Assembly (NCBI GenBank): GCA_001598975.1
Contig: BBXU01002778.1
Location: 1-21,066 of the forward strand
DNA length: 21,066 bases
Direction of reading: 5' to 3'
DNA from: Parachlorella kessleri
Taxonomy: Eukaryota > Chlorophyta > Trebouxiophyceae > Chlorellales > Chlorellaceae
In this document: positions 1 to 10,636 of the stretch, in pieces
Layout of the letters: every line of letters starts with the position of its first letter
How positions within the stretch are numbered: the first letter of the stretch is position 1
Notes under the pieces: generated by a model
The model's input: only the letters and a program-made list of their open reading frames with translations
What the model was told of the DNA's origin: nothing
Database searches by the model: none
Made by a program: the position numbers and the translations under genes

Positions 1-3000
1 AGTGCCGCCGCCGCCGCCTCCAGCCCCGTCCCAGCCCCACCCCCTGCCATTGCCGCGCCTTGCCACCCAGGCAGCTGTGTGCCCAGCAGGGGCCCCTCAT
101 AGCCCGCTGCGGCCACGGCAGGCGGCAAGGCGTGCATCCCTTGCTGCAGAGGGAGCTGCTGCTGTGGATACTGCTGCGCCTGCTGTAGCAGGAAGGGCGA
201 CAGCTGAACCGCCGCCGCTGTGCCGTTTGCCAAGTGGGCCTGCTGAGGTAGCTGCAGCGGCTGCGGCGGCCCTCTGTGGTGGAACTCAAAGCTGCTGCTG
301 GCTGGTGCGGCCTCGTAGCTGCGCCGCCCACTGGCCGCCCGCGGCGCTGTGCCTGCTGTTGGGCTGCCTTGCTGCTGTCCTGGCATGTAGGTCTGGCCCA
401 GGCTACTACTACCGCTGGCGCCAGCGGCAGCAGCCCCCAAGGCACTTGCTGCCTGCGTGGACCGCAACGGCTGCTGCCCCTGCTGCTGCTGCTCCTGCTG
501 GTGGGCTGCTGCCAGTAAGAGGGCCGCCAGCCGGGAGGGGCCCTCGCCAGCAGGCGCAGCGGCACCCTGCTGGGACGCCAGCTGCGGGGGCGGGCCGGGT
601 GCCTGCCCTGCTGCAGAGCCGTCCCGCCTGGCACCCATGCCGGGCTGCCGCTCTGGGTTTCCTAGCAGGGCACTGCTTGGTAGCGGCAGGTCCACACCAA
701 CCGACTGCATGCGGGTGTGCTGGGGCGCGTACTCCTGCCGCTGCTGGCCCTGCTGCTGCTGCTGCGCCTGCGCTGCCGCTTGGTGCAGGCTTACGCCTTG
801 CTGCCCGCCTTGCAGGCCCAGCAGCAGGGTAGTGGGCAGGGGCAGGGAGTAGCTGCCAGGCAGCTCTGTATCTGCGAGGCTGGGCTCAGCACCCCCCGGC
901 CCCTGATGCTGCTGCTGTGCCTGCTGTGGGCCTGCGCCCGGCCCCCGTGACCAGCCGCCGCCATAGGGGGGCGGCGGCATGAGGGCAGAGCCATTCTCGC
1001 CCTGCGCAAGAGCAGCTACATGCGCAAGTGAATGGAGCATCTGCAGGAGGAAGTGAGCGGCGCTGCAAGACTCTTTCAATGCTGCTAACTCTGCGGGCAC
1101 GCTGCCACATCAGCCATCCCTTCATAGCAGGGTCCACATGGCACCACGGTGCTTGCCTTTCATGCCTGGCTGACAGGCGTGGCTGCCGGCCCAATCGAGG
1201 CGTGCCACCAACGCGAGCATCTCGACGCACCATCACCCAAACGTCCCTCCCCGCTAAGCCGCCGCCCGAGGCGCAACCCCCCTCACCCCTCCCTCAGCAG
1301 CAGCCACCACCCTGCCCAATGGACAGCAAGCTCCTGCTCACCTGCCGTGGCTGCTGCTGCTGCTGCTGCGCCGTGTGGCGTGCCGACCCCGCCTGCCCCC
1401 GCAGAGCCGCCGCCGGGCTCCTGCCGCCCTGCTGGCTGCCATCATCCTCCAGCAGGTCGTCGCTGCACCACCGGTAGCAGTACCGGGCAAAGCATGTTGG
1501 TGTGTTTACTGGTGCCCACCATCCAACCAGTGAGTGCCCTTCCAACCTTGACTCGCAAGAGAAAGGCTCGTGTGCAACTATGCTGCCCTTGCAAACACAA
1601 AACAACAAGCTGGGCCGGGCAGCAAGCAGCAACTGCGCAGCGTACATGGCCGACCCCGCTTTCCCCCACTCTCCGGTTCCCCCCTCGCACAACGCCCGCC
1701 AGCCGATGACTCACCTCCACAGGGGGTCCCAGTCTCCCGGGTTAGGCCCGCTCTCATCAGCCGCCGCAGCCGCCGACAGGCCGTCCACTCCCAGGCGCGG
1801 CGGTGTGCCCTCCAGGCTCCCCTCCATGCTCACCCACCGGCTCGTGGCCCGGCTGGCGTCGCCACCCGGCTGCTGCACCCCCTGCATGCGCTGCAGCGCC
1901 TGCGCTTGCGCCTGCTGCGCCTGGCGGGCAAGCAGCTGCTGTGGCGGCGGCTGCCGCTGCTCCTCCGCTGCGGCCGCCGCCGCCGCGGTGCTGGCGCTGG
2001 GAAGCTGCCAGGGGGGCGCCTGCTGCTGCGCCAGCTCAACAGCATGCTGCCCCTGTCCCTGCTGCTGCTGGAAGGCATACACAGGCGACTGCTGGGCAGC
2101 TGTGGCAACGGCTACCCGATGGTGCTGCTGCCCTTGCTGCTGCTGGTGCGCCATGGCAGCATGCGCGGCCGCGAGCGCCGCCTGGTATGTAGTCACAGAG
2201 GAGGGGGTGAAGCTTCCCAGCTGCATGGGACTGAAGGCAAGGTTTCCTGACCTGCTGGGTGTGTGTAGGCCGCTGCCCAGCGCCCCCGCGCTGCCCATGC
2301 TGTCCAGCATGCTGTGCCCTCCCAGCATGGCTGCAGCGTTGAAGTCCCCAAAGCGCGGGTGGGGTCCGAAGCTGCGAGAGGGAGGGCTCATTAGTGGCGC
2401 CGCCAAAGAGTGTGCCATGGGAGTGCCACCCAGACTGGGGCCCCCATAGCCGGCGGCCACCGCCGCGGCGGCTAGGGTGGGGATAATGGCCTGCAGGCTG
2501 TGCGCTGCACTGTACTCTGCTACTGCTGCAGACGGGTAGTACCCGTTCTGCAGGCCCATCCCGCCTGCCCCGCCCAACGCTGCCGCCTGCTGCTGCTGCT
2601 GGCGCAGGCTCATCTGCGCCTGGACGGCCGCCATGGCGGCCGCATGTGCCTGCGCGTGCACCTGCGGCGAAGTCGCCATCAGCGCTGCTGCGGCCGCTGC
2701 GCTGGAGCCCGGCGCTGGAACCGCTCCCATCCAAGGGCTGGCTGCCACACCAGCTGCTGCTGCTGCCTGGCCGGCCCTGGCGTGCCGGCTGTTGGGGATG
2801 GACATGGGGGTGCCGACGGGGGTGGGCGAGGGGGAGGCGTCGCCCCAGAGGGCCCCCTGCTTGCTGGTGGGAGTCGAGCTGGGGTCCGACGGTGGCTGGA
2901 AGGGGCCGGTGAACGCCTCGCCTGCAGTGAATGGCAGCCAGCAGGGCAGGCTGGCCCAGGACCTGGGCAGAGCTGGGCGCCTTTGCGGCCGCGGCGGCCA

Positions 3001-6000
3001 CCACTTTGTTACCCTGCCACGTCAGCACAACAACCACACCGGCTGGCAGGCGCAGCAACGGCACAGGCGCCAACACCCACTCACCCACCCCTCCTGCTAC
3101 CAAGCAAGCCCAACATCCAGGCCAGTCCGACACCCGAGGCCCAGCCAGCCACCCACCCGTGACGAAGGGGTGCTGCATGGCCTGCCGCGGCGTCCAGCGC
3201 GAGGCGGGGTCCAGGTCCAGCACCCCCAGCAGGAAGTCCACAAACGCCTCCCTCAGCGCCCTCTCCCGCGCCGCCTGCTCGTTGCTGAGGCTGCCGCGCA
3301 GGGGGTAGGCGCCAACTATGTCGGCCAGCGAGGTGTGCTGGAAGTAGTTCTTGCCCGTCGGCGCCGGCTGGCCGGTGGCGGCTTCATACTCCTCCCGACT
3401 GCGCACCGCATACCGCCGCCGCACCACCGGCTCGCCTGCAGCAAGCACACGCTGCATGGGCGCACTTGTGCATGCCTGTGCCGAATATGAATGCTGGCAG
3501 ACGTCTGGAGATAGAATCCATGCTGAGCATACCATGCTTGCCAGTGCTGACCGGCTAGTTTTCACTTGCAGCATTCCAAGATGTACTTGGGTGTCACACC
3601 ACCTCCACCCACCCCCGACCACCCCAGCAGCCCCTCCCTCCCAGCCAGCCAGCCAGCTGTCCAGGCACCCCCCACCCCCCCACCTGTTGCCGGGTCCGCC
3701 ACCACCTCCTCCTGCCCCAGCTTGAAGAACTTGTGCACGTTCTTGCCATGCATGAGCAGCCTGTCGGGCAGCGGGCCCAGCATGGTCAGCATGCGGCACA
3801 GCAGGTCATGCTCGCACGCGCCGGGGAACAGCGGCAGGCCCAGGTAGAGCTCCGCCGCCATGCAGCCAAGGGACCACATGTCGATGGCCATGGTGTAGGG
3901 GTAACCCACCACCACCTGCGCGGCAGGCACCGCCAACACGATGTGCCTGCTGCGCCGGAGCAGGGACCGCCAGCACAAGGACCCACAATGCAGGCTGGCT
4001 AGTGCCATTGCCATGCTGCAGTGATAGGCATTTGTGTGCCTGTGTCTCCCAATGGAGCACCTACCAGGCACTACCATGCCACCTTGTTGATCAGGCACTG
4101 CTCTTACTCTCGGAAAAATTGTTCGGGTGCTCAGTGAAGCAGGTGTGGGCACGACAGACAGCCAACCACACCGGGATCCCAGCATTGGCAGGCTACTGCC
4201 AAGCAGCAACCGTAGCCACTGCAGCCATTCGCTTACCTCTGGGGATCGGTAGAACCTGCTCTGGATGTACGAGTAGACAGTGCGGTTGTCAAAGCACGCC
4301 GACCCGAAGTCGATCACCTTGACCTCGCCTGCACCCACAAGCCACGGCACGCTTGGGGCAACAATAGTGGAGCAACAGGGCGAAAGAACGCACAAGCGCC
4401 ACACACAACCCTACTGAGCATCCTGGGGCGTGGGCCGCGCACCACGTCTATATGACTGGCCATGGCCAGGGTGGGGAAGGTACCAGCCAACCCCGGCCTA
4501 CAGTCCGCAGCTCCTACCTGTCTCTATCGTCTTCAGGAGGACATTCTCCGGCTTCAGGTCGCAGTGCACAATGCGTGAATCCCGCAGCACCATCAAGGCA
4601 TCCAATATCTGCAATACATCAAGGGTACTTGCGCGCCACACACGTGTGTCTCCACAAGGACTGGACACCCAAGCCATGCACAGCCTGATGGCTGCAAGCT
4701 GAGGGCCACCTATAACCGATAAGACTAACAGCTAGCATGCTGCACCCCACACACAACATCGGAGGACACCCCAATGTCGGCCACGGCAACCAAGCGACCC
4801 CCGTACTTGCAGCCAGTATGGCACTTGCCTGCGTGGTGAACACCCTGACCAGCGGCAGCGACAGCCCGCGGAACTTGTTGTGCCGGATGAGCTCATACAG
4901 GTTGAGGTTGAGCAGCTCAAACGCCAGGCACAAATGGTTGCGGAAAAGGAAGAAGTCCTGCAGAGGCGCTACTGAGGTTTGTGAGTCTTCACTTGTGTGA
5001 GTCAACATTGGGGCCTGTCCAACAGGCAGGTAGGCTCCCCCTGGCTGCTCTCCCTAGCCAGCCACCTGCAGCCTTGCATGCTGCTGCCAGTGAGCAGCCC
5101 ATCCCTGCCCCCCTCCCCACTCCACATTGGCACCTCCAGCTGTGCGTGCTGCCACACTCCCACCGCACGCATCTCTCCACTCAACAGCTCTGCCTGTCTC
5201 CGTTCCAGGGGTCTGTCGGCGCATAAAAGGTGTGCTTGGCCCCCACCCGCCTCGGCTGGCCTCCTCCAACACCTGCGCTGTCCTGCCCTGTCACGCCCTG
5301 CCCTGCCCTGCAGCAGCCGACCCCTCCCCGCACCGCCCCCGGGTCCCGCCCCTGCGCCGCACCTTCATGCGCACAATGTGGTGCTTGTCCGCGGGGTCGG
5401 CGCGGGTGTTGAGGTACTGCAGCACCCCCACCTCCACGCGCGCCTGGTGGTAGTAGGCGGGCTGGTTCTTGATGACCTTCACCGCCACCTGGCCGCCGCC
5501 GCCCTCCGCCTCCACGCACCGGAACACCTGGCCAAAGGTGCCCTGGCCCAGCAGGTCCTTCACAACATACCTGCCACCACAGAACATATTAGGGATACGA
5601 TCACATCCATGATGTAGCTCGACAGGTAAGGACCACTGCCGTTGCTGGTGAAGTACTAGTACCTGGTGGGTTGTGCATGCATGCAGGCAGACTGTATTTG
5701 CCTTCTCTAACACCCTAGAAAAGTGCGGCAGGCACCACTCCTCCGTCACCCAGTGATACCAAACCCCAGGCGGCCCATGCAGGGCAGGGGGAGAAGGCAC
5801 GCAACTGCATGTCCTTAGTGCCCAGGTTGGCCACCGCCTGCTACAGTGCAGGCTGGGCCACTTACTGCCCGCCGCTGTGCCGCACCTGGCGCCCGTGGTG
5901 GACACAAACACGTCGTTCACGCACACCACCAGGTCCGAGTTGGAGTTGTCATAGCCCTGGTTGTCCACGCCCTCGCTGGGCTTGGTAAGGACCCGCCGCG

Positions 6001-6312
6001 GCACCAGCTGGTGGTTGTAAGTGAAGTGGGGGCTGCACCGCTGGTACGTCTGGGGCAGGGACACTGTCAGCGCAGACACAACCTGCAGCCCAGCATCGGG
6101 GGCAGGAGCACGGGTTGGGGCACGGCCTGGGCTGCAAGAGTCCCATGGTGCGCCAGGGTGTCCTGCGAGCGAGCAATCTCCTAGAGAGCCAGACTCACTG
6201 CGCTACCCTGCTTCCCGGTAGGTCGTGGCGCATCTCTATCGCCGCGATACTCGCTGAAAGCGCTGCCTGAGTTATTAGCTGGGAGGTGGGCCCCCAGTCG
6301 CCCGCGAGACAT
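1..6312 (-). CDS. YAK1: YAK1-type DYRK protein kinase, 3' end beyond window
   Basis: Dual-specificity Ser/Thr/Tyr kinase of the DYRK family, YAK1 subgroup; the Chlamydomonas orthologue TAR1 affects growth and triacylglycerol accumulation in starvation. Exons (minus): 6199-6312, 5886-6082, 5363-5570, 4829-4957, 4518-4608, 4237-4328, 3684-3915, 3157-3435, 1715-2921, 1342-1462, 1-1001; all phases agree, giving at least 1223 aa. Residues 39-104 match the plant YAK1 pre-kinase region (TYQRC, GYDNSNSDL). The kinase domain spans about 105-447: GQGTFGQV at 112-119, Lys135, HCDLKPEN at 231-238, DFG at 253-255, activation-loop YSY at 265-267, then RFYRSPE. GEAFTGPFQPP follows the domain, as in plant YAK1. 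At 842-854, PGDWDPLWSDDLL matches a plant YAK1 C-terminal block and confirms the exon 9/10 junction. The rest of the tail is Gln/Ala/Gly/Pro-rich. The ATG at 6312 has an in-frame TAG six codons upstream; exon 1 rests on splice phase only. No stop is seen before position 1. Confidence 0.93.
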
Positions 6313-6330
6313 GTATGGGGTCTCACACAG

Positions 6331-6393
6331 CTAAGCCAAGACAAGCTGTATCAAGTTTTTTGCCAGGCTTCGTCCTATACTCTCTGCGACCAT
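6331..6393 (-). other. Possible in-frame upstream ORF of the YAK1 gene (20 codons)
   Basis: An ATG at 6393-6391 opens 20 codons and stops at TAG 6333-6331. It is in the same frame as the main YAK1 start at 6312, which lies six codons past the TAG. The peptide starts MVAESIGRSL. If the transcript starts upstream of 6393, this could dampen YAK1 translation. The transcription start is unknown, so this is only a candidate. Confidence 0.3.
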
Positions 6394-6704
6394 GCTAGAA
6401 AACAGCGAGAGGGGAGATCGCTGGGTATGCTTCGCACAATACCAAAGCTTCGCTAGGTTCTGCTCGGGTTGCAGTGACGATCAGACAAACGGGGTACCCA
6501 AGCCACACTAGTTAATAAAGCCCTATCTTCTACGCAAAGGGCCTAGCGTGGATTCTGCCTGTGCCACAGGGCCGTACTGCTTAAAAGTACTGTGATGCCA
6601 TCATGTGAGCTTGCTCATGGACCGGTAGTCTAGCTCCTGCTCCTCATGCATGGAATGCTCACAGACTCAGGGCTGGCTGTCAGTTCACGGACTGACCTCC
6701 CCAC

Positions 6705-6709
6705 TTACA
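6705..6709 (-). terminator. Candidate TGTAA poly(A) signal for the NAPE-PLD gene
   Basis: TTACA on the plus strand reads TGTAA on the minus strand, about 415 bp after the stop codon of the NAPE-PLD gene. TGTAA is the usual chlorophyte polyadenylation signal. Another TGTAA overlaps the stop codon itself (7124-7128) and cannot be the working one without trimming the 3'UTR to almost nothing. Confidence 0.3.
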
Positions 6710-7123
6710 GTGCATTCCCTTTCAGGGGCGGCTTTCTATAGGCTCTGTCACTGCTCTAGGCATTACCACCAGAAATGGGGTTGTGTTATCACAATTCAAG
6801 TGGCGGTACATGTCCGCAGCAGAAACGCTATCACGAAGAAAAGGAATTGGAGAAGTCAGTGATGTTAGTGATGCTAGGACCCCGCCAGGACGAGCAAAGG
6901 CACTCAGCAAAGCCCTGAGGGCGGATACCATTAGGGAAGATAAGGACACAAAAGAATACGGAGGCTGTCAGGCATCTAAAAGGCAATGCCCTCACCCCAC
7001 AATGAAAGGGAATTGCAGTACACGACCGGACTGAGACTACCTATATTATCCGCCATCATCATTCAACAATCTAATCATCCCACGCGCCAAACGCAGGTGC
7101 AACCATACAGTTGAAGACCTCAG

Positions 7124-9988
7124 TTACAGCAGGGGCGCTACATGGGCATCAGCCCCATTAGAAGTTACAATGCGGCCTCCGTGCCGCAGGGTCACGAAGC
7201 TGTCAGGAGGCAGGGCCGCCTCCTTGACATGCTGGCGCAGCAGTGCTGGCGGCTCGTCCATGGCCTCGTCCGTCAGGCAGAAGGTGCAGCAGTGCATGCC
7301 CACGCTGCGCCTGCTCTGCACGTCCAGATGGACTTGCACCGCCTCAGCTGGGTCGATGTGCTGCACGAAGCAGGGGGCATGGGACGAGGTTGGGTCACTG
7401 AACCTCTAAGTGCAACCCAGACGAGCGGACCGATGCTGTGCTTGCATTGAGGCCAAAGGCTTAACGTACACAAATACCAGCATGGTATGGTCCCACAACT
7501 CCGGCTATACACACAGGCTGCGCATGTAGCCCAGACTGTGCGCTGCCTTGGGAACAGCCGTAGGTTTGGCCGGGTATGGGCCACAATCTAAAGGCATCTG
7601 CCACCCCCGACGGCACACGGACAGCCCACACGCGCAGGCTGCTGCCACACCTGTGGCTTCATGAACCAGCGAGGGGCATAGGCACCGATGGGGATGGCGG
7701 CAAGGTCGAATGGGCCTAGCTTCTCCCCAATCTCCTTGAAGACAGGGCAGTAACCCGTGTCACCCGCAAACCAGAACCTCCTGCATGCCAACTTGTCATA
7801 GACTTATTCTTCCCAGGGAGGGTAAGGGACGGATTGTCAACACCTAATATCCGCTCCATCCAAACTTGGCACCCATAGCAGCTTCTGTAGTTAGTTCAGC
7901 CATCGGCAGACCTCGCCAGGACGGAAGTCGGCGTGACAACCCCTCCCTCCCCTTTACCCACTCCTCCCCATAACCGGACCCTTCGACGCGCCTTGCACTC
8001 AAGCCCAGCATGTACCACAAACCCCCCACACGATAAAACAGCCTAGTCCAGAGCATAACACTGCCAGCCAGCGCACCTCTTCTCTCCAACGATTGCAAAG
8101 CTGCCCCACAAGCTCTTCTTGCGGTCCCACCCCTTTCGTATTGACCAATGTTGTGCTGGGGTGAACACAATCTTCACACTGCTGCCGGGGTGCTGCACCT
8201 CTTGCCACCAGTCCAGCTCCACCACATTCTTGACGCCCGCTGACTTGAACCAGCCGGCCAGCCCCAAGGGCACGTACCTACGGTGTACCATGACAGCGTT
8301 GCTCATTCATGCAAGCTGAGTGCTGGCCAGCTGGGATCTATCCTGCGCTGCTGCACGCGTATAGTGGCGGCTGCCCAAGCTTGCCGGACCCATTTGCCCA
8401 CCCACGCACCAGCGCAGCGAATCGCCAAACCGCTTCTTCAGTGCAGCCACCGAGCCACTGTCCAGGTGGTCATAGTGGTTGTGCGACAGCACCACAAAGT
8501 CCAGCTTGGGCAGCTGGGCATGGTTGAGGTCCAAGCCGGGCTGTACAACACGCTTGGGGCCAATGAACTGCAGAGGTGGGGGCAGCAAGGCATACGATTG
8601 CTGGCCTGCCTGGCTCGTTGGACCTCCACCGAGCACTCCTACAAGTAATGGCCAAAGTGTAGCTGAGGAAGGGGCGGTGAGGGTTTCAGACTTGAGAAGC
8701 CACCCCTCTCCAGTTCCCTGCTTCAGCTTAAGTGGCTGGTTGTGCCTTTCCTGTCGCCCTCTATTCTGCCCTTTCTGCTTCCGTGAATTTAAGCAAGGAG
8801 GGACGAAGGTAGCTGCAAGGATATCTGATTAGGGATGGCACACCTGCACGGGGCTGCAGCGCTGGCTGAACACAGGGTCTGTCAGGAAGGTCACACCCTC
8901 CAGCTGTACCAGCCATGTGGCATGGCCCACCCACACTGCTTGGACCGCATCAGCTGCAGGTGTGGCTTGACGGGAAACACGTCATTAAAGGTTGCCCTTA
9001 CTGTCCTCTCACAACCTGGGGAGCGACGAGAATTTGGCAGCTTGCCGGCAATTATTGCGTACGAAGCACCCATGCTTTGCAACGTATCTGGCAAACAAGG
9101 AAGTGCACAGAGAACAGCCTCACATATCCAGCCAACACTGCCGCTCCTCATACCTGGTGGGTTGTTGAGTGCCACATAATCCACTGCCTCAAGGGGAAAA
9201 GCAGCCTTCCAGTCAGCCTCTGTGGGATTCCGATTGCCTGTGAGCCAGCCCTCGCTAGGCACGCCTGCCTCTTTCCTTTCGCGGCTCCAGCGCCTCGCAT
9301 CCTTGAAGCTGCTATCCTGCAATGCCAGTGACCTGCCCACCGTGGGTCCTTCACACACAGGGCAGGGAGTGCAGGCTGAGCACCCAGGATATGAGGTGCC
9401 TGGCTAGTAAGTTACTGCACCTTAAACGTGTCCCAGGGGTTGTCAAATCTTCCAGACCAGAAAGTTGTTGTTGCGCGGTGGTGAGGCGGCAGCCAGTTCT
9501 CCACCGTCTCCTCCAGGGCCTTCATCGACATAGCAGCGCGTGTACCTGTTAAAGCACGGAAAACAAACCCAGCAAAGTTGGTTTCTCCCTGGTTTCTAGC
9601 TTCAACTGGACAAAGTGCAAAAACAAAAGATTGGTGGACACTCCGTCCCCTTTCATGGTAACTGAGGCTTCCCACAAGTGACCCTTGGCCAGGGCTCCCT
9701 GCTTGCACCCGCCTGCGCCCTGGGGCATCCAGGTGCACCTAGGTGGCTCCACCCACAAAGTGCTACCGAGGCCGTTTCACGTACAAAAGTGAGAGGCGTT
9801 AGGTATCAGCCAAACACCCAAGCTGTGCTCTTGTCCCGTCGACTTCCAAATTTTGCAGTCCTGTTGTTTGCGATTTCTGATCAGCCGCAACCTACCGTAC
9901 CTGAGAGCCACTTGATTTCGTTTACCCAGGGTCTTGTACCCGAGTGCAACCCACAGGGCAGCCTTGACAGTAGCCTGGACAGGAGCAT
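7124..9988 (-). CDS. NAPE-PLD-type metallo-beta-lactamase-fold phospholipase D
   Basis: N-acyl-phosphatidylethanolamine-hydrolysing phospholipase D family, which releases N-acylethanolamines from NAPE at membranes. Exons (minus): 9901-9988, 9421-9545, 9154-9316, 8844-8953, 8410-8567, 8077-8277, 7651-7780, 7124-7360; phases agree, giving 403 aa, close to the 393 aa of the human enzyme. Landmarks: [11 protein letters not shown] at 61-71, [16 protein letters not shown] with Asp151, the metal motif SHNHYDHLD (His191, His193, Asp195, His196), TPAQHW with His258, GDTGYC with Asp289, [13 protein letters not shown], His326 and His348. These line up with the human metal ligands and active-site residues, including His321 and His343, so the enzyme should be active. 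In the HWGTF motif of animals, Trp-Gly is Cys-Cys here. The N-terminus [17 protein letters not shown] is Leu/Arg/Ser-rich like a mitochondrial transit peptide; yeast FMP30 of this family is mitochondrial. Exon 1 is the least certain; it has an in-frame TGA four codons upstream of the ATG. Confidence 0.93.
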
Positions 9989-10636
9989 CCACTGCGCTCA
10001 GCAGCGCCTCTGGACTGCACACGCTAGAATCTCTTGTATGTAAGCTATATCTACATCATTTCATAGAAGATCTCTATCATCTGCTTTTTCTGAGATTACA
10101 AGTTGTCTGGCATCTTGTACAGCAGCAGTACTGCCTCAGTGAGAAGGTGGGACCAATGCGCTGCAGGTGAGCACTGCTTGATCTGCTAACTGTTCTTGAA
10201 TTTGCGGAAGTCACCTCCTTTCGGCAGGGCAAGTGCTGAGTGCTAGGGGCGCTGACCTGGAGTGTGGACAGCCGCTTCGCAAGGTAGCTCACCGTCGTGG
10301 TAGGTGTTGGTTGAGCCGGGATCCCCAGACAGCAGCAGAGATTGTCAGCTGCCCCAACCACCTAGCACGGGCATCCCTGGCTGCCAGCAGCTTGCATATA
10401 CGAAGTGTTGTTGTTGGTCTCTTAGGGAGGTGCCCACCACTTACAAGGACGGGAGCTCCTGGCAGTTGTAATAAACTGTGCAACGGACTTGCCATGTGCA
10501 AGAGGAGTTATGCCACTAGAGTGTCGCTTCTTTGGCAGTTGCAGTGTATCACCACTGCTTGTATGAACGTCAACTGCTGCTGCTTGCAGATATATAGTAT
10601 TGTCAATTCTAGGCTGGCCAGCAACAGCCGGCAGCC
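9989..10636. promoter_or_regulatory. Divergent intergenic region between the NAPE-PLD and tetraspanin-like genes
   Basis: About 650 bp separate two start codons pointing away from each other, so this stretch probably contains both promoters and leaders. A TATATA lies at 10591-10596, only 41 nt before the tetraspanin ATG, which is close for a TATA box unless the leader is very short. No coding exon in it could be linked to either gene. Confidence 0.45.
10591..10596 (+). promoter_or_regulatory. TATA-like element before the tetraspanin-like gene
   Basis: TATATA sits 41 nt upstream of the ATG at 10637. It would fit a gene with a leader of about 10-15 nt, which is short, so this may equally be chance AT-rich leader sequence. 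Confidence 0.25.

Larger units (their letters stand above)
6313..7123. other. Intergenic: YAK1 leader/promoter and 3' flank of the NAPE-PLD gene
   Basis: About 810 bp between the stop of the NAPE-PLD gene and the YAK1 start, both on the minus strand. Only short ORFs are seen and none resembles a known family. It should hold the NAPE-PLD 3'UTR near 7123 and the YAK1 promoter and leader near 6313. On the minus strand, TGTAA occurs at 6705-6709, a possible poly(A) signal. No tRNA-like B box or obvious repeat was noticed. Confidence 0.5.

Noticed and set aside
2..2805. Long plus-strand ORFs rich in Ala, Cys, Arg and Leu opposite the left-hand gene
   Set aside because: They are the antisense of the CAG/GCG-rich YAK1 coding exons, which are supported by homology and splice phase on the minus strand.
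6132..6233. Alternative YAK1 start (MRHDLPGSRVA) with a 67-bp intron
   Set aside because: It needs an unusually short intron; the ATG at 6312 uses the same donor in phase 0 with the better acceptor at 6083.
6313..7123. Search for a tRNA or other RNA gene
   Set aside because: No GGTTCGA-type B box or cloverleaf-like stem set was seen on either strand here or elsewhere in the window.
9777..10022. 81-codon minus-strand frame [21 protein letters not shown] near the NAPE-PLD start
   Set aside because: It can be spliced in phase via donor GTAAAC at 9925 but has no ATG. The overlapping frame from 9988 has an ATG, an upstream stop, a transit-like leader and a phase-correct donor.
10077..10361. Minus-strand LQRIGPTF resembling the GPTF motif of ABC1 kinases
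   Set aside because: Only six residues match, the following IKLGQ is absent and no other kinase exon is nearby.
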